This document shows, piece after piece, positions 1 through 11,655 of a DNA stretch of 64,000 nt. The DNA is from Hyaloscypha bicolor E (lineage: Eukaryota; Ascomycota; Leotiomycetes; Helotiales; Hyaloscyphaceae). The translations under genes and the position numbers were made by a program. How positions within the stretch are numbered: the stretch's first letter is position 1; every line of letters starts with the position of its first letter. Location: the NCBI RefSeq assembly GCF_002865645.1, contig NW_020194684.1, positions 1 through 64,000 of the forward strand, read 5' to 3'. The notes beneath the pieces are model-generated. The model saw only the letters and a program-made list of their open reading frames with translations. It was not told the origin of the DNA and made no database searches.

Positions 1-3000
1 TAAGTTACTATAAAGTATTTACTAATTAGTATATAAAACTTTTACTATTTAATTCTACTAATATAATATTCCATAATCTAATAGATATAAAAGCTTAGGG
101 TATAAAATACCTAATCTTTTTAGCCTTTATAGTCTATTTCCCTAAAGCCCTATATATACTTTAGAAGATCTTAAATATATTTAGTCTTAGTCTATTATAT
201 ATCTATTATTAAGATAAACTACTTCTAATTATTAATAAAATACTCCCGAAAAGATATCTAATAAAATATAATTTCTCTTCTATTTACTTTCTCTTTAAAC
301 TCTAGTTTAATTATATCCTTAATAATAAAGAATACATTTATTTAATAAGTTTATATAATTATAATAAGAAAATATAACTAGATATATTATAAATATTAAA
401 AGTTATTTTTATAAAGCTCTAGCTAATAATCTGCCGCCTTAATATATACTAGGCCTTCCTTAGATATAATAACCTCTTTCTAATTCTTATAATATTTATT
501 CCGGATTATATTACTAGTATATATAATTTTATTAAAGAATTAGTTATAAAAAGCTAAGTAATCCTAATTAATTTAGTTAAGATACTAATTATATTTATAA
601 ATAGAAATACTTTCTTAAATATTTATCCCGAGAAAAGCCTTTTTCGAATATTAAAATATTATTTTCTAGAGATATTAAAATAATTTTGGACTTATAAAGA
701 CTAGTCCTATATTAAAAGTAAAAAACAATATTATAAGAAATATAATTAAAACTTTATATTACTTATAAGATATACTAAGTACTAGATTTATAATAGATAT
801 TTATTTAAAGGCTACTAAATATTTAAGAATATTTAAAGAAGTAAAGTTAATCTAATATTTAGTTAGTAACTTCTAAAAAGATTAGTAATTAGTAGTAATT
901 AGCTAGTAATTCGAGCCCTAATTACTAGCTTCTTCTAAGTAAGCTTTTAACTTATTAATAAAAGTAAAAGAAAAATAATACTTTTTATAGATATTAAAGA
1001 AATAATATATAATAAATATAAATATATAAAATAGGCGAAAACGCCTTATAAAATAGATATTTCATATTCTTTTAAGAGTTTTTATAGTACTCTTATTATA
1101 TACCTAAATTATTTTATTAATATTTAAATCCCGGGCTAGTTTTTCTAAAAACTTACTAATTAAAGGCTTGTAATTTGCTATATTATATACCTTTTTAAAG
1201 CTATTATATACCTATAAATATACCTAGCCTTAATAATACTTATAATAATATCGGGAGATTACTAGTATTATATTAGTAATATCTCGAAATATAATAATTA
1301 TATAAAAGATAGGCTTTATAGACTTTCTATACTTACCTAAATTAGCCCATTTAGTAAAGGCCTTAAGATAGCAGGTATAAAGAAGATATATAATCGGGAT
1401 ATATTTATTAGTATTAAGTAGCTACTTAAATAATATAAATTGGATTAAGATAGTTTCTTTTACTAAATTAGTATAGATTCGGGACTAATCTAGTTTTAAA
1501 AAGTTAAAGACTAGGGATAATATAGAAATAAAAGCATCTTATATTTCTAATAAGATATTAGCCTTAAAGTTAAGTTTAGTATTTTTATTTAAAAAATAAA
1601 TATAAGTATTATAATATAGCTTATTACTATAAAAAAGAAGTTATTAAATAATATTATACTAAATTACTTATAGTATATAATCTTAAACTATATAATAAAG
1701 AAGTATTACCTTAGCTTAAATATTATTATTATATATAGAACTAATATTCTCTTATTAGTATATCTCGGTTTTAAGTTTAGTATACTCCTAATTAAAAGAA
1801 ATATACTAGTAACTCGTTAGTAAAACATTATGAAATATGGCTAATAAAAGGATCTTATTAAACTAATATTAGAGAATAAAAAATAGGATACTACTACTAT
1901 ATCCAGGAAATATAGTTTTCTTTATAGGATTCTATATAAAAGAAAAGAAAATATAAATATAAATATTTTTATAACTAATTATATAACTAAAGTAATAGTA
2001 AGGCACCTTATAAAAGGCTACTTTCTAGACCTTAGACTAGTCAGAATTTATTATAGAATTAGTAATATTTATATATAAATATATAGAAATAGAGATATTT
2101 TATTAAAAACAAGAATATAAGTTAACTTGAATTCCTTATTAGGTAAAAGAAAGGCAATTAGTATACCTATAAAAGCTATTAATATTATATTATCTTAAAC
2201 CTTTATAGTAGTTTATCTAAAAGTAAAGTATATATAAATATAAATAATAGTCTAGAATATTAGCTACTAGTTTAGTATTATTTTTATTATAATTCACCCG
2301 TAATATATTAAAGTTAAGCTTATAAAAAGTACTATTATCTAAATTATTATTATTATTATCTATAACCTAGCTATTAGGTAAATAGTTATTATTATTATTT
2401 ATAATAAGACTAGTAAATATAGCTTACTAGTTAATATTCCTAATTATTATATATTTTTACTAGTTTATTATTTATTTTAGATATAATAGTTTACTATTTT
2501 ATTTACTAAAACTATAATTTAAAAAGAAATTATAGTATTATAGAAGTATAATATATTATTTAGTAAAATAAAAGAGATCTTATCTATTATTAGACTTAAT
2601 ATACTACTTATTTATATATTCTTAGAAATTAAATAAATAATAAGCTAGCTTTAAAATATAATTAATTAGTGGCCTATTAGGTCTAGTAATCTCGGCTTAT
2701 AATTAAGCTTCTAATTCCGCCTTATTCTTACTATTACCCTTACTCTTATTCTTAGTCTCAATATCCTTATTATTAATAATTTAGTTATTCTCGGTATTAT
2801 TATTATTTTTATTAATACTATTATTATTATCTAGATAAGGCATATTAGGGGTCTTTTTAGGAATAAAGTCGGGATTATTACTATTATTATTATTACTATC
2901 CGGGAATAGTTAGTCTAGGAAATATCCGAGACTAGGCTAGTTACTATTTATAAAAAAGGAAATATTTACCTATAATTCGCTATATAGCTTCTGGCTATTA

Positions 3001-4559
3001 GGCTCCGTTTTACTATTATATTCTAGGGAACTATTATCGAAATTATTAATACTATAATTACTATTATCTAGGGTTATATTATATAGTAAGAGATTATAAC
3101 TTAGTAAGGAATTCCTATTCCGGTCTTATAAATTTAGAGATTCCAGATTAGTACCCTAGTAAATAGTTAGTATTTAGAGAATAAATTATTAATTTCCTTA
3201 AAGTTAACTAATAGGTTCTAATTCCTTATTACTTATATATTATAAATACCTAATCCTATAGGCCTTACTAAATTCGTAGCTTATTTATATAGTAGGCTCT
3301 ATAGAACATATATATATCTGCCCCTTATTTCTCGGTTATAAGTATCTAGGAGATTTATATTTATAGTAAATTTACAGGAATATAATTATTAATTTAATAG
3401 TAATTAGCTAGAAAGCTATTATATTTTCGGAAGAATTATAAGATAGGGTAGTACTTATAATACTTGGGCTCAAATAGGGAGTTTTTTAGGTCTTACTAGG
3501 AATCTCTTAGGTCTTTCTATAATATTTACTATTAGGTAATTATTATTTAATATTTTGTTTTCGGATTCTCGCAGATAAGCAAATAGTAATTTCTTATTTA
3601 GTTAGTAATAATTTAGTACTTTACCCTCGAATTCTAGTAGATTTGCAAATAGCAGGCTCTTATATTATATAAGGCAAGCCTATATTTTATAATAAAAGTC
3701 CTATAAAATCGGGTATAGATCTTTAATATCTAGTTAATAATTCTTATATATTTCGAGGTCAAATTAATAGTATTTAGAAGCCGAGTAGCTCTATACTTAA
3801 AGTACTTATAATATTTAAATATTCTTGAATATAGTAAGAAGGCAATATATATAAAGAGTCAGGCTACTATATAATTAGAGTTAAAGAGGTTAGTATATCT
3901 AAGGAAGGAGATTATAAAAAAGAAGAAAATTATTAAGGAAGAGGTTATTAAGGAAAAGGTTATTAAGGAAAAGATTACTAAATAGTATTTAAAGAAGCTA
4001 GGAAAAGGCATATATTAGTTATTAAATCTATAGTAAATAGAAAAAGCTTAAGAAAATGCAAGTAAGCAAATAATAACCTATTAAATTAGGATCTAGAACT
4101 TATTAATACTTTTCTTACTAGTATACTTATCTAGCTATATTACTTTTATATCTTATTTCTTTCTTTTCTTCTTTGCTTTTCTTTAGGTAAGGTATTCTTA
4201 AAGAATTAGATTTAGAAATAAAAGATTAAAATCCGGTAATAATTTACTAAGGATTCAGAAGTAAAAGGCTATTAAAGAATTAGCTTATTCAGGAGTAATA
4301 TCTAAAAAAATTATTATTAATTATACTAAAAATAAAAGGGATTTAGATTCAGGAAATGCCTCTAGCCTTAATTTCTAAGTAAGTTCCAAACTCTCGGTAA
4401 TAAATTTATTATATATATTATAATATATTAAATCCTAAAATATATACTTTCTATTATAATATATATAATTAATTTAATACTTAATTTATAGCCTTTTAGG
4501 GCCTTAAACTAATATAAAAAAAGTTATTAATAATATAATATTAGTTTTATTAAGATATA
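1..4559. other. AT-rich RIP-decayed island
   Basis: This stretch is almost entirely A/T with very few CG dinucleotides and no open frame of 60 codons on either strand. TA-rich text with scattered short C/G remnants is the usual look of fungal repeats damaged by repeat-induced point mutation. On the minus strand at about 2,700-3,000 runs of AAT codons alternate with Lys/Glu codons, which would be an acidic Asp/Glu tract before G-to-A change. A short direct repeat built on AAGGTTATTAAGG lies at about 3,935-3,985. I could not assign the original elements. What is seen is composition and lack of ORFs; RIP is inferred. Confidence 0.8.
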
Positions 4560-5095
4560 TATATTATATATATTATACTTTTTCGGCTCTTAATATATAT
4601 ACTCTTACTATAAAATCGCAATTAATCTACTATATAACTAATATATAATATATAGCTATAATCTTTTAAAAACCTAGTAATATATAATTATTTTAGTATC
4701 TAACTTATAGCTATTTACCCGTTATTTATTAAGTTATTACTAATATTATATATATTATGCTTTTTCGGCTCTTAATACATATATTCTTGCTATGAAATTA
4801 TAATTAATCTACTATATAACTAATATATAATATATAGCTATAATCTTTTAAAAACCTAGTAATATATAATTATTTTAGTACCTAACTTATAGCTATTTAC
4901 CTATTATTTATTAAGTTATTACTAATATTATATATATTATGCTTTTTCGGCTCTTAATATATATACTCTTACTATAAAATCGTAATTAATCTATTATATA
5001 ACTAATACATAATATATAGCTATAACCTTTTAAAAACCTGGTAATATGTAATTATTTCGGTACCTAACTTATAGCTATTTACCCGTTATTTAATA
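4560..5095. repeat. three tandem copies of a 182-bp unit
   Basis: The string TTTCGGCTCTTAATA recurs at 4,581, 4,763 and 4,945, exactly 182 bp apart. The following sequence (ACTCTTACTATAAAATCG, then AACCTAGTAATATA, then CTATTTACCCG) also recurs in each unit. Copies differ mainly by C/T and G/A changes. The array lies inside the AT-rich island. It has no coding frame and I do not recognise the family. Confidence 0.85.
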
Positions 5096-5392
5096 TCGAG
5101 TTATTAACTATATGATTTTGGTAAGAAAGCTTCTCGCTAACGTGTGTTTTTTAAAACCGCCTCGCTTATATATTCGCTTTTCAGGCATTTAACTAAAACT
5201 AAAACTGAAAAATAAGAGAAAAGAAGAAAAAGAGAAAACGAAAAGTAAAGAGCAGGCAAAAGGGGCTTTATATACTTCTTAAAGCTAGACTAGTATTTTT
5301 ATATAGTATTTCTTATTTAAAAAACAAGACTAAAAAAAATAGATTTATTTATTACTAAATATTATAGAAGTATTTATTAAGAAATAAATTAA

Positions 5393-5464
5393 GAGCCTAA
5401 CTAGGAATTAAACCTAGGCTATAGAGTTTACTAATTCTATATATTACTATTATACTATTAGGCC
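5393..5464 (-). pseudogene. tRNA-like relic, RIP-decayed
   Basis: On the minus strand this 72-nt segment starts GGCCTAA and ends TTAGGCT plus C, giving a seven-pair acceptor stem with one G-U pair. A perfect five-pair T arm (CTAGG, seven-base loop, CCTAG) precedes the 3' stem. An anticodon-like stem is present (AGAAT against ACTCT, with one A-C mismatch explained by G-to-A), but its loop is six bases, one short. No B-box consensus TTCGA remains (it reads TTTAA). It is probably a dead tRNA or tRNA-derived sequence; chance folding in AT-rich DNA cannot be excluded. Confidence 0.35.
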
Positions 5465-5569
5465 TTTTAGTAACTATTATTTAATTATAATTAGTTCTTA
5501 TTTAGCCTATACTAGGTAATAGAGTTTTATAAAGTAATTTCTTATTTTAATATATAAGACCCGGCCCTA

Positions 5570-6035
5570 TAAGTAAGTACTATAGCTATACTATAGCTAT
5601 AGATAATAAATACTATTATAGCTAACTAGGTATTTAGTTATCTAGTACTTGTCTTTAGGCCAGAGCTTATACTTTCTTAGCTCGGCTATATTTCTCAAGT
5701 TATAGCTACTAAGAAGCTTTATAGTTACCTTAAGCTTATTTCCCAAGAATTAATATAACTATATTTATAGGTACTACTTTTAATTATATATTTCTAGAAT
5801 AATATAGGATTTATAAATATAGTAAATAATAATTCTATAAGCTAGATTATATAATAATATAATAAGAATATGTTTTAAGATAAGAAAATACTTATTAAAA
5901 AATAATAAAAGAGATATCCCTTTACTAAAATTCCTTTTACCAGAAAATATATTAGTTAGTAATATATATACTAATTAATATACGAGTATTCTTACCTTTT
6001 ATTAAAAAAAGGGCCTTATATAAGAAATAAATATT
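5570..6035 (-). repeat. RIP-decayed second copy of the helicase-gene 5' end
   Basis: This 466-bp block aligns end to end with 10,171-10,652. Shared anchors include ATACTATAGCTATAGATA, GAATAATATAGGA and CCTTTTACC. Nearly every difference is C-to-T or G-to-A relative to the right copy. The right copy encodes the N-terminus of a RecQ-like helicase gene on the minus strand, so this block is the promoter and first roughly 100 codons of a second, truncated copy. It ends at about 5,570, where the neighbouring sequence no longer matches. Confidence 0.8.
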
Positions 6036-6039
6036 AACT

Positions 6040-9000
6040 AGTCTCTATATTCTAGCCTCTATATTCTATAATATATAATAAAACTTTATAGTCCTAAACT
6101 TATTCTAGTTTAGCTAGAATAAAAGCTATTATATAATTAGCCTAAATATACTTATTTTCTTTAAGTAATATTATTTCTCTAAGCCAGAATATATACTTAA
6201 GTTTAGTCTAAAATATCCGATAGAAATACTTCTATATCTAATTACTACTATTTGCCCGTTTATATATCCTATAATAAAGTAGTATAACTATATTAGGAAA
6301 CTAATATTCTATCTTTTTATATTCTGGATTTACTATCTAGTAAATATCCTATAACTAGTAGTAGTTCTAGTAAGCTATATATTACTAAATCTACTTCTTC
6401 TCTTTCCTCTTCTATATCTAGTATACCTTATTCTTTATATAGATCTAATAGAACCGCCGGAAGTAAATATCTAATATATAATTAAATTTATAGCCAAATA
6501 TATAATAATAGAAATAACTATCTAATATAACTTTAAGATCTTACTTATAGCTATTAAGTACCTAATCTCGGATATAATCTTATTATAATATCTTATCCGA
6601 ACTAGTAAATTATATTTCTCTAGTTATTACTAACTCAAATTTCAAATTAAGAGGCCGGGCTTTAGTATAAGGCTTTCTATAGATCTAATATATCTCTTTA
6701 CCTACTATATACTATTACTAATTTAACTAATTATCTAAAAACTAGCTAAGAATATCCCGGAAGTAATATTACTAGATTAAATATAGTTATATAGTTTTTT
6801 AATTAGGAGAAAGGAACCTATCTATTTATGGCTTCTATTCGGAATATAAAAGAATAATAGAAGAAGCCTTCTTACTATTTCGGCTTATTTTACTAGATTC
6901 CTAAAAAAAGACAGATATTTTATTAAGTATATCTATATAGACTATCTATTATATATAAGAATAATTAAACCTAATCCCGAGAGTAAATATAGCTATAATT
7001 ACAGGCTAGTCTTTATTAGTAATTTACTAGGAGAAAATGGCAGCCTTTTCCTTATTAGACCTTAATTCGGAGGTATATAATAAATACTATAGAAAATTAG
7101 TAAGCTAAGCTACTTTATTCTATATATAATAGTAAATAATAATCTTATTCCGGGAGTAATTAAAGATCTCCTGCTTAGGCTAATATACCTATACCAGATT
7201 AGTAGCTCTCTTAATTAAGGGCCCGGGTTTAGCTTTAAAGTTAATTATATATTTAATATTAGGCCAGTTAGTTAACTCCCAGATAATTCTGGGCTTTATA
7301 AGCTTATTATATTTAATAAATTCTTCTTATATTACTAGGAAAAATATAGCTATTAGCCAGACTATCTATATCCTAATTTACCGGATATACTAGCCTAGTT
7401 AGGCTATATATAGCCGGTAGTTACTAGCTATAATAGTAAGATAACCTTTATTAATTATAATATAGTTTAGCTTCTATTTACTAACTAGAATATAATAGTA
7501 TTTAAGAAAGCCTTAAATATATATAGCTTTAGCTAATATAAGAACTAATAAAGCTAATTATTAGTAGTTAATAGACCAGATTAGTAGCCAGATACCTACT
7601 TTATAAAAGTGTTTTAGTATATTATCCTATAAAATAATTATTAGTAAAACTAGGATTATAGTTCTAGTATCTATAATTATAGCTCTAATTATAATAACTA
7701 AAGTCTTACTAGAGCCGGTTCCTATTACTAGAACTACTTGCTTGGCTAGCTAAGGCCTTATAATAATAAGTACTTTATTTCGCTAACCGGGAACCCGGAA
7801 TTACAAGCCTAATATATTATATAGTTTCCGAGTAATAGCTAGTAAATTAGTCTCGGAATATATATTTCTTCTATATATCTGACTATATTTAAAAACATCT
7901 AGTATTTATAATAATAGTATCTCTAAAGTATCTTATAGCCTCTTTTCTTATAGAATATAATTAAACCGGAAAAATATATATTAACTCTTGGATATTTAGT
8001 AATTCCGGTATAGTAAAGTATTTATAATAAGTATTATTATTCTAGTATATATATAATTAAAAGTATAGTATATATAATTATTTAGTTCTATTAAAGTAAC
8101 TAGATTCAGTTCATTTTTAATATTTTTTCCTATATCTTCCTTAAGATTAAAATTTGCCTATTCCTTAATAGAAAACTTCTCTTTTATAATTAATACTATA
8201 AACTATTACTAGTTTAATATATATAAGTATAGTATCTTAGTATAAGTATATGTTTTTATTAGATAGGCTAAAAGTGTCCTATTAGCCTATATTATCCTAT
8301 CTAGCTTAGTCTAGAGATATAGAGAAATAAGAGTACCTGGAGTCTACTATTAGAAGAATAGTTACCTTAAAGACAGGATATATATAATATATAAAAGTAA
8401 TAGATTTCTAATTACTTTTAATAAGAATTAGATATTATTCTTATATATACCGGACTATTACTAACTCTTATAATATTAGATATAGATTATAACTAGCTTC
8501 TCCTATATTAATAAGTAATACTATTAAGTATTATTATATTATATTACTAATAGTAATTCGGATACTTATAATAGCAGGCTACCGGGGATATGAAATAATA
8601 CTAATACTTGTTCTAGGAATTCCTAAGTATATATCTTATAAATAGTTATAGCCTTTAGATATAAGACTATATTTCTATTCTTACTATTAGTTAAGAATAT
8701 GGCCCGGAGCTTAGTATTACCCTAGATCCGCCGGATAAAAGTAAGCTTAGTACTTTCTAGAAACTCGGTATTACTAGAATAAGAGAGCTATAAGCTACTA
8801 AAATCTTCCAGATCTAGATCATCCTTTAGCCTCTATAATTCTATTAGAATAAGGTTCTTAGCTTAGAACAGGAGCTTATTATAAAATAGGATATAGGCTT
8901 ATTAATATTCGGAAACTACTAAGTTAGAGATCTATAATATTTATAATTCTATTTTATAATATTTTATTATTTATTTATCTAAGAACTACCAAGCTTGGTA

Positions 9001-10490
9001 TTTTATAATAGTAGCTTTTCTAATCTTAAATAAGTATAGCCTCTACTATAGAATATATCCAAACGGGGTCTTAGTTAGCTATTAGAAGAACTTCTTATAG
9101 ATCTTGGTAAAAAAGACAGGAATTTAATTTTTATTATCTTATTCTTGGAAATAAGTATAGTTAAAAAGTACTAGCTAAGTAGTTCAGGTCAAAGCTAATA
9201 AATGGCTATTAAAATTCCCTGGCTTCTTTTATAATCCCTGGCCTTTCCTATAGACTTTCCTACTTAATATAGTATAGAAACTTAAAATAGGGAACTTAAA
9301 TAGTATACTACTAATAGTATAGCAAATTAGAGCCAAGTAAAGTTACTAAATAATATACTTAAGAGCTAGCTTAGTCTCCTCTATATCCTTAATAGCTAAG
9401 GCTTCTATAATCTTATTTATAGCTTGGATTTATAAAGTAGTTAGCTAGATAATATCCCCGGATAGTACTTATTCTGGCTTAGTCCGGGTAAAATAGCCGC
9501 TTTTATAATATACTATATAATAATAGTATACTAATAACTGCTTTATAATAGTAAAATAGGTAACTAGGATTAATATATTTTTGAAATACCGGAACTTATT
9601 TACTTTACCTAAAGCCCTAGTATAGAATTCATTTAGGATATTAGCCTGCTACTATATTATTTTCTGGTCTAGTAAGGTATTACTATATAACTAGTATATA
9701 TCTCTTAAAACAGCCTTGGCTATAACTAAAATTCGGACGAAATTAGGATCCTTAGTATTCTTACTATCCATATTAAGCTTTTTCTTTAGTAATAGCTTAT
9801 ACGAGCTCTAGATCTCCTTATTCTTTAGTATAGTCAGGTAATATAGAAAACCCGTTATATTATATAGCTATAATACCCTTTCTGACCTTAAATCTCTAAT
9901 ATCCTAAACTATAGTTACTTGCTTCTCAAGATTATATTTTATATTCTTATAATTCTTCTCTAATTACTTAAATAGTTCCTTTTCTGGCTCAGTTAATAAT
10001 ATAGAGCCTCTGGCTATTTCCCTGCCTTTCTCTCTATTTATTACTATAAAATAATTAATCCGGCTCTTTATAGTAAAGTATATTTATAGTTTATACTCTT
10101 TCTATAACTAACTACTCTTATAAGACCTTGTTTCGGTCTTATGGCAAGTAGTCCAGTACTTCTTTATCTTGGGAAGATAGCGGATACTATAGCTATACTA
10201 TAGCTATAGATAGTAGATACTATTATAGCTAACCAGATATTTAATTATCTAATACCTGTCTTTGGGCCGGGGCTTGTACTCTCTGAGCTCGGCTATATTC
10301 CTCAGGTTATAGCTACTGAGGAGCTATGTAGTCGCCTTGAGCTCGTCTCCCAAGAGTCGGTATGGCTGTACTCGCAGGTGCCGCTCTTGACTACGTACCC
10401 CTGGAATAATATAGGACTTGCAGATATGGCAGATAGTAACCCTGTAAATCGGATTATATAAGAACATGACGAGTACGTGCTTCGAGACAA
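6040..10490 (-). pseudogene. RecQ-like helicase relic, RIP-decayed
   Basis: Minus-strand translation gives the landmarks of the large RecQ-like helicases that are repetitive in fungal genomes. Near 10,400 there is a zinc-finger-like CHICK...RHLR segment. Near 7,720 there is a Walker A motif reading VIGTGSSKT (expected GTGSGKT). At about 6,870-7,150 the second helicase lobe follows, ending in the QES-R-SRNSKKASSI region, which corresponds to the family's QESGRAGRDGK motif. Stops interrupt every frame, many explained by CAG-to-TAG change. The 3' two thirds is heavily AT-enriched; the 5' 300 bp (10,190-10,490) is close to normal composition. Such genes are often subtelomeric, but nothing here shows the location. 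The function (ATP-dependent 3'-5' DNA unwinding) is lost. Confidence 0.75.
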
Positions 10491-10652
10491 GGGAATGCTT
10501 ATTTAAAGGGGGGTGGGGAGTGGTAGGGGAGGTGCCCTTTTACCGAAATCCCTTTTACCGGAAAGTGCATTAGTCAGCAGCGCACGCACCAATCAGTGCA
10601 CTGGCATTCTCACCTTTCACCGAAAAAGGGGCCTCACATAAGAGGTAGGAAT
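10171..10652 (-). repeat. undecayed copy of the helicase-gene 5' repeat
   Basis: This is the partner of 5,570-6,035. It retains CG dinucleotides and an ORF on the minus strand. The frame running from about 10,480 reads through CHIC, SQERHLR and LLGDELKAT before a TAG. The block spans the likely promoter (10,490-10,652, with a G-rich run at 10,505-10,530) and the first roughly 95 codons. It marks the right edge of the AT-rich island. Confidence 0.8.
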
Positions 10653-10660
10653 TAAGGGTC

Positions 10661-11310
10661 TTGATCCACGATAGTATACCAAAACCGCTTTTATACAGAC
10701 CCCCTACAGAGCAAAAGGGATCTTTGCACACGCAGATTTTCTCGAAAGATACGAAGATACTATATCGTCTCCCTCTCGAAAGCTTTCAAATAAGAAGTTC
10801 AGAAAAGGGGCCCAAATTAAGGCTAATTTGGAAGCCATCGCCAAGCAGCAGTTGCGGGACAAGGACAATCGAGATCTCTGGGCTAGTAATTCCCCTTTTG
10901 TAAACGAAGAGGATTACGAACGATACGTTAAACCTGTTCATAGAGGCCGTATAATCTCCTCTACAGAAGGTCTACGTAATATTAAAGCTAGAAACGATAG
11001 GGAAGAGGAAGACGAACTCACTAGAATGAGGAAAGAGCTAGAGCTAGCCGAACGCCGGCACAAAGCAGTGGTTGAAAAGGAAGAAAATAAGATTAGAAGG
11101 GAGGTTGAAAAGGCTCAAAAGGCAGAAGATGATCGAAAAAAGAAGGAACAGAGGGCTAAGGAGAAAGCAGAAAGAGATGAGAAGAAGAGAATAGAGGAGG
11201 AGGCCAAGGAGACTAGAAGACAGGAAGCTTTGGCACAGGGAAAGAAGCCACGGGGCAGGAAGCGTAAGATTGAAGCTATTAATACTCAGATAACGCAGGA
11301 AGATATATAG
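10661..11310 (+). pseudogene. DDE transposase C-terminal relic
   Basis: Two overlapping frames carry one protein. The first (10,661 to about 10,815) contains IPKPLLYRPPTEQKGS and the second (from about 10,820) contains LEAIAKQQLRDKDNRDLW, HRGRIISSTEGLRNI, a long charged Lys/Glu/Arg coiled-coil-like stretch, and a GKKPRGRKRK basic end. This arrangement is the C-terminal tail of fungal pogo/Fot1-type (DDE_1) transposases. The catalytic core is absent, and a frameshift at about 10,815-10,828 separates the parts. The open second frame has no ATG at its start. The fragment abuts the duplicated helicase block, so the element was probably cut by rearrangement. The family assignment rests on memory of the tail motif and is moderate. 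Confidence 0.6.
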
Positions 11311-11530
11311 ACTTCTAATTTTAATAGTAATATATGATTTAATATCGATAAATATGGTAATTAGTTAATGTGCTGCAAACTGATTTTAATGGGAAGCACG
11401 AATGTCATTATGATTTTAAAGTGAATTATTAATAATTTATGCCAGAACCTTTTTATTTGGCAGAAAGCTCTATGAGGCGATTATAGACTTAATTAAGGGC
11501 TATAATAATCTAATTTTGTTATTTCAATAT
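11311..11530. other. AT-rich spacer
   Basis: This is non-coding AT-rich spacer between the transposase relic and the palindromic repeat. No ORF, RNA or repeat was recognised. Confidence 0.5.
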
Positions 11531-11655
11531 TTTATGTGGTTGATTTAATAATTAATATTTTATCGCAAATGTCGGAGTTGGTGGTATGTCGGAGTTGCTG
11601 GGTCCGACTTGCTAGTGCAAGTCGGCCCCAGCAAAGCGAGGAATTGCCGACGGGT
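11531..11655. repeat. dispersed palindromic element, copy 1
   Basis: This segment matches 26,392-26,505. Shared blocks are ATCGCAAATGTC, GAGTTGCTGGGTCCGACTTG, GTGCAAGTCGGCCCCAGCAA and GCGAGGAATTGCCGACGGGT. The core is an 18-bp inverted repeat (TTGCTGGGTCCGACTTGC against GCAAGTCGGCCCCAGCAA, one mismatch), giving a tight hairpin. Copy 1 has a roughly 15-bp internal duplication (ATGTCGGAGTTG twice), and copy 2 has six extra bases in the loop. It looks like a MITE or other foldback element. Here it supplies the first in-frame ATG of the HET gene. Confidence 0.8.

Noticed and set aside
5570..10652. The ~470-bp direct repeats as the two LTRs of a retrotransposon
   Set aside because: The repeat encodes the N-terminal part of a helicase gene (CHICK...RHLR...LLGDELKAT) and the interior carries helicase motifs, with no reverse transcriptase, integrase or TG...CA ends. 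A tandem gene duplication explains it better.
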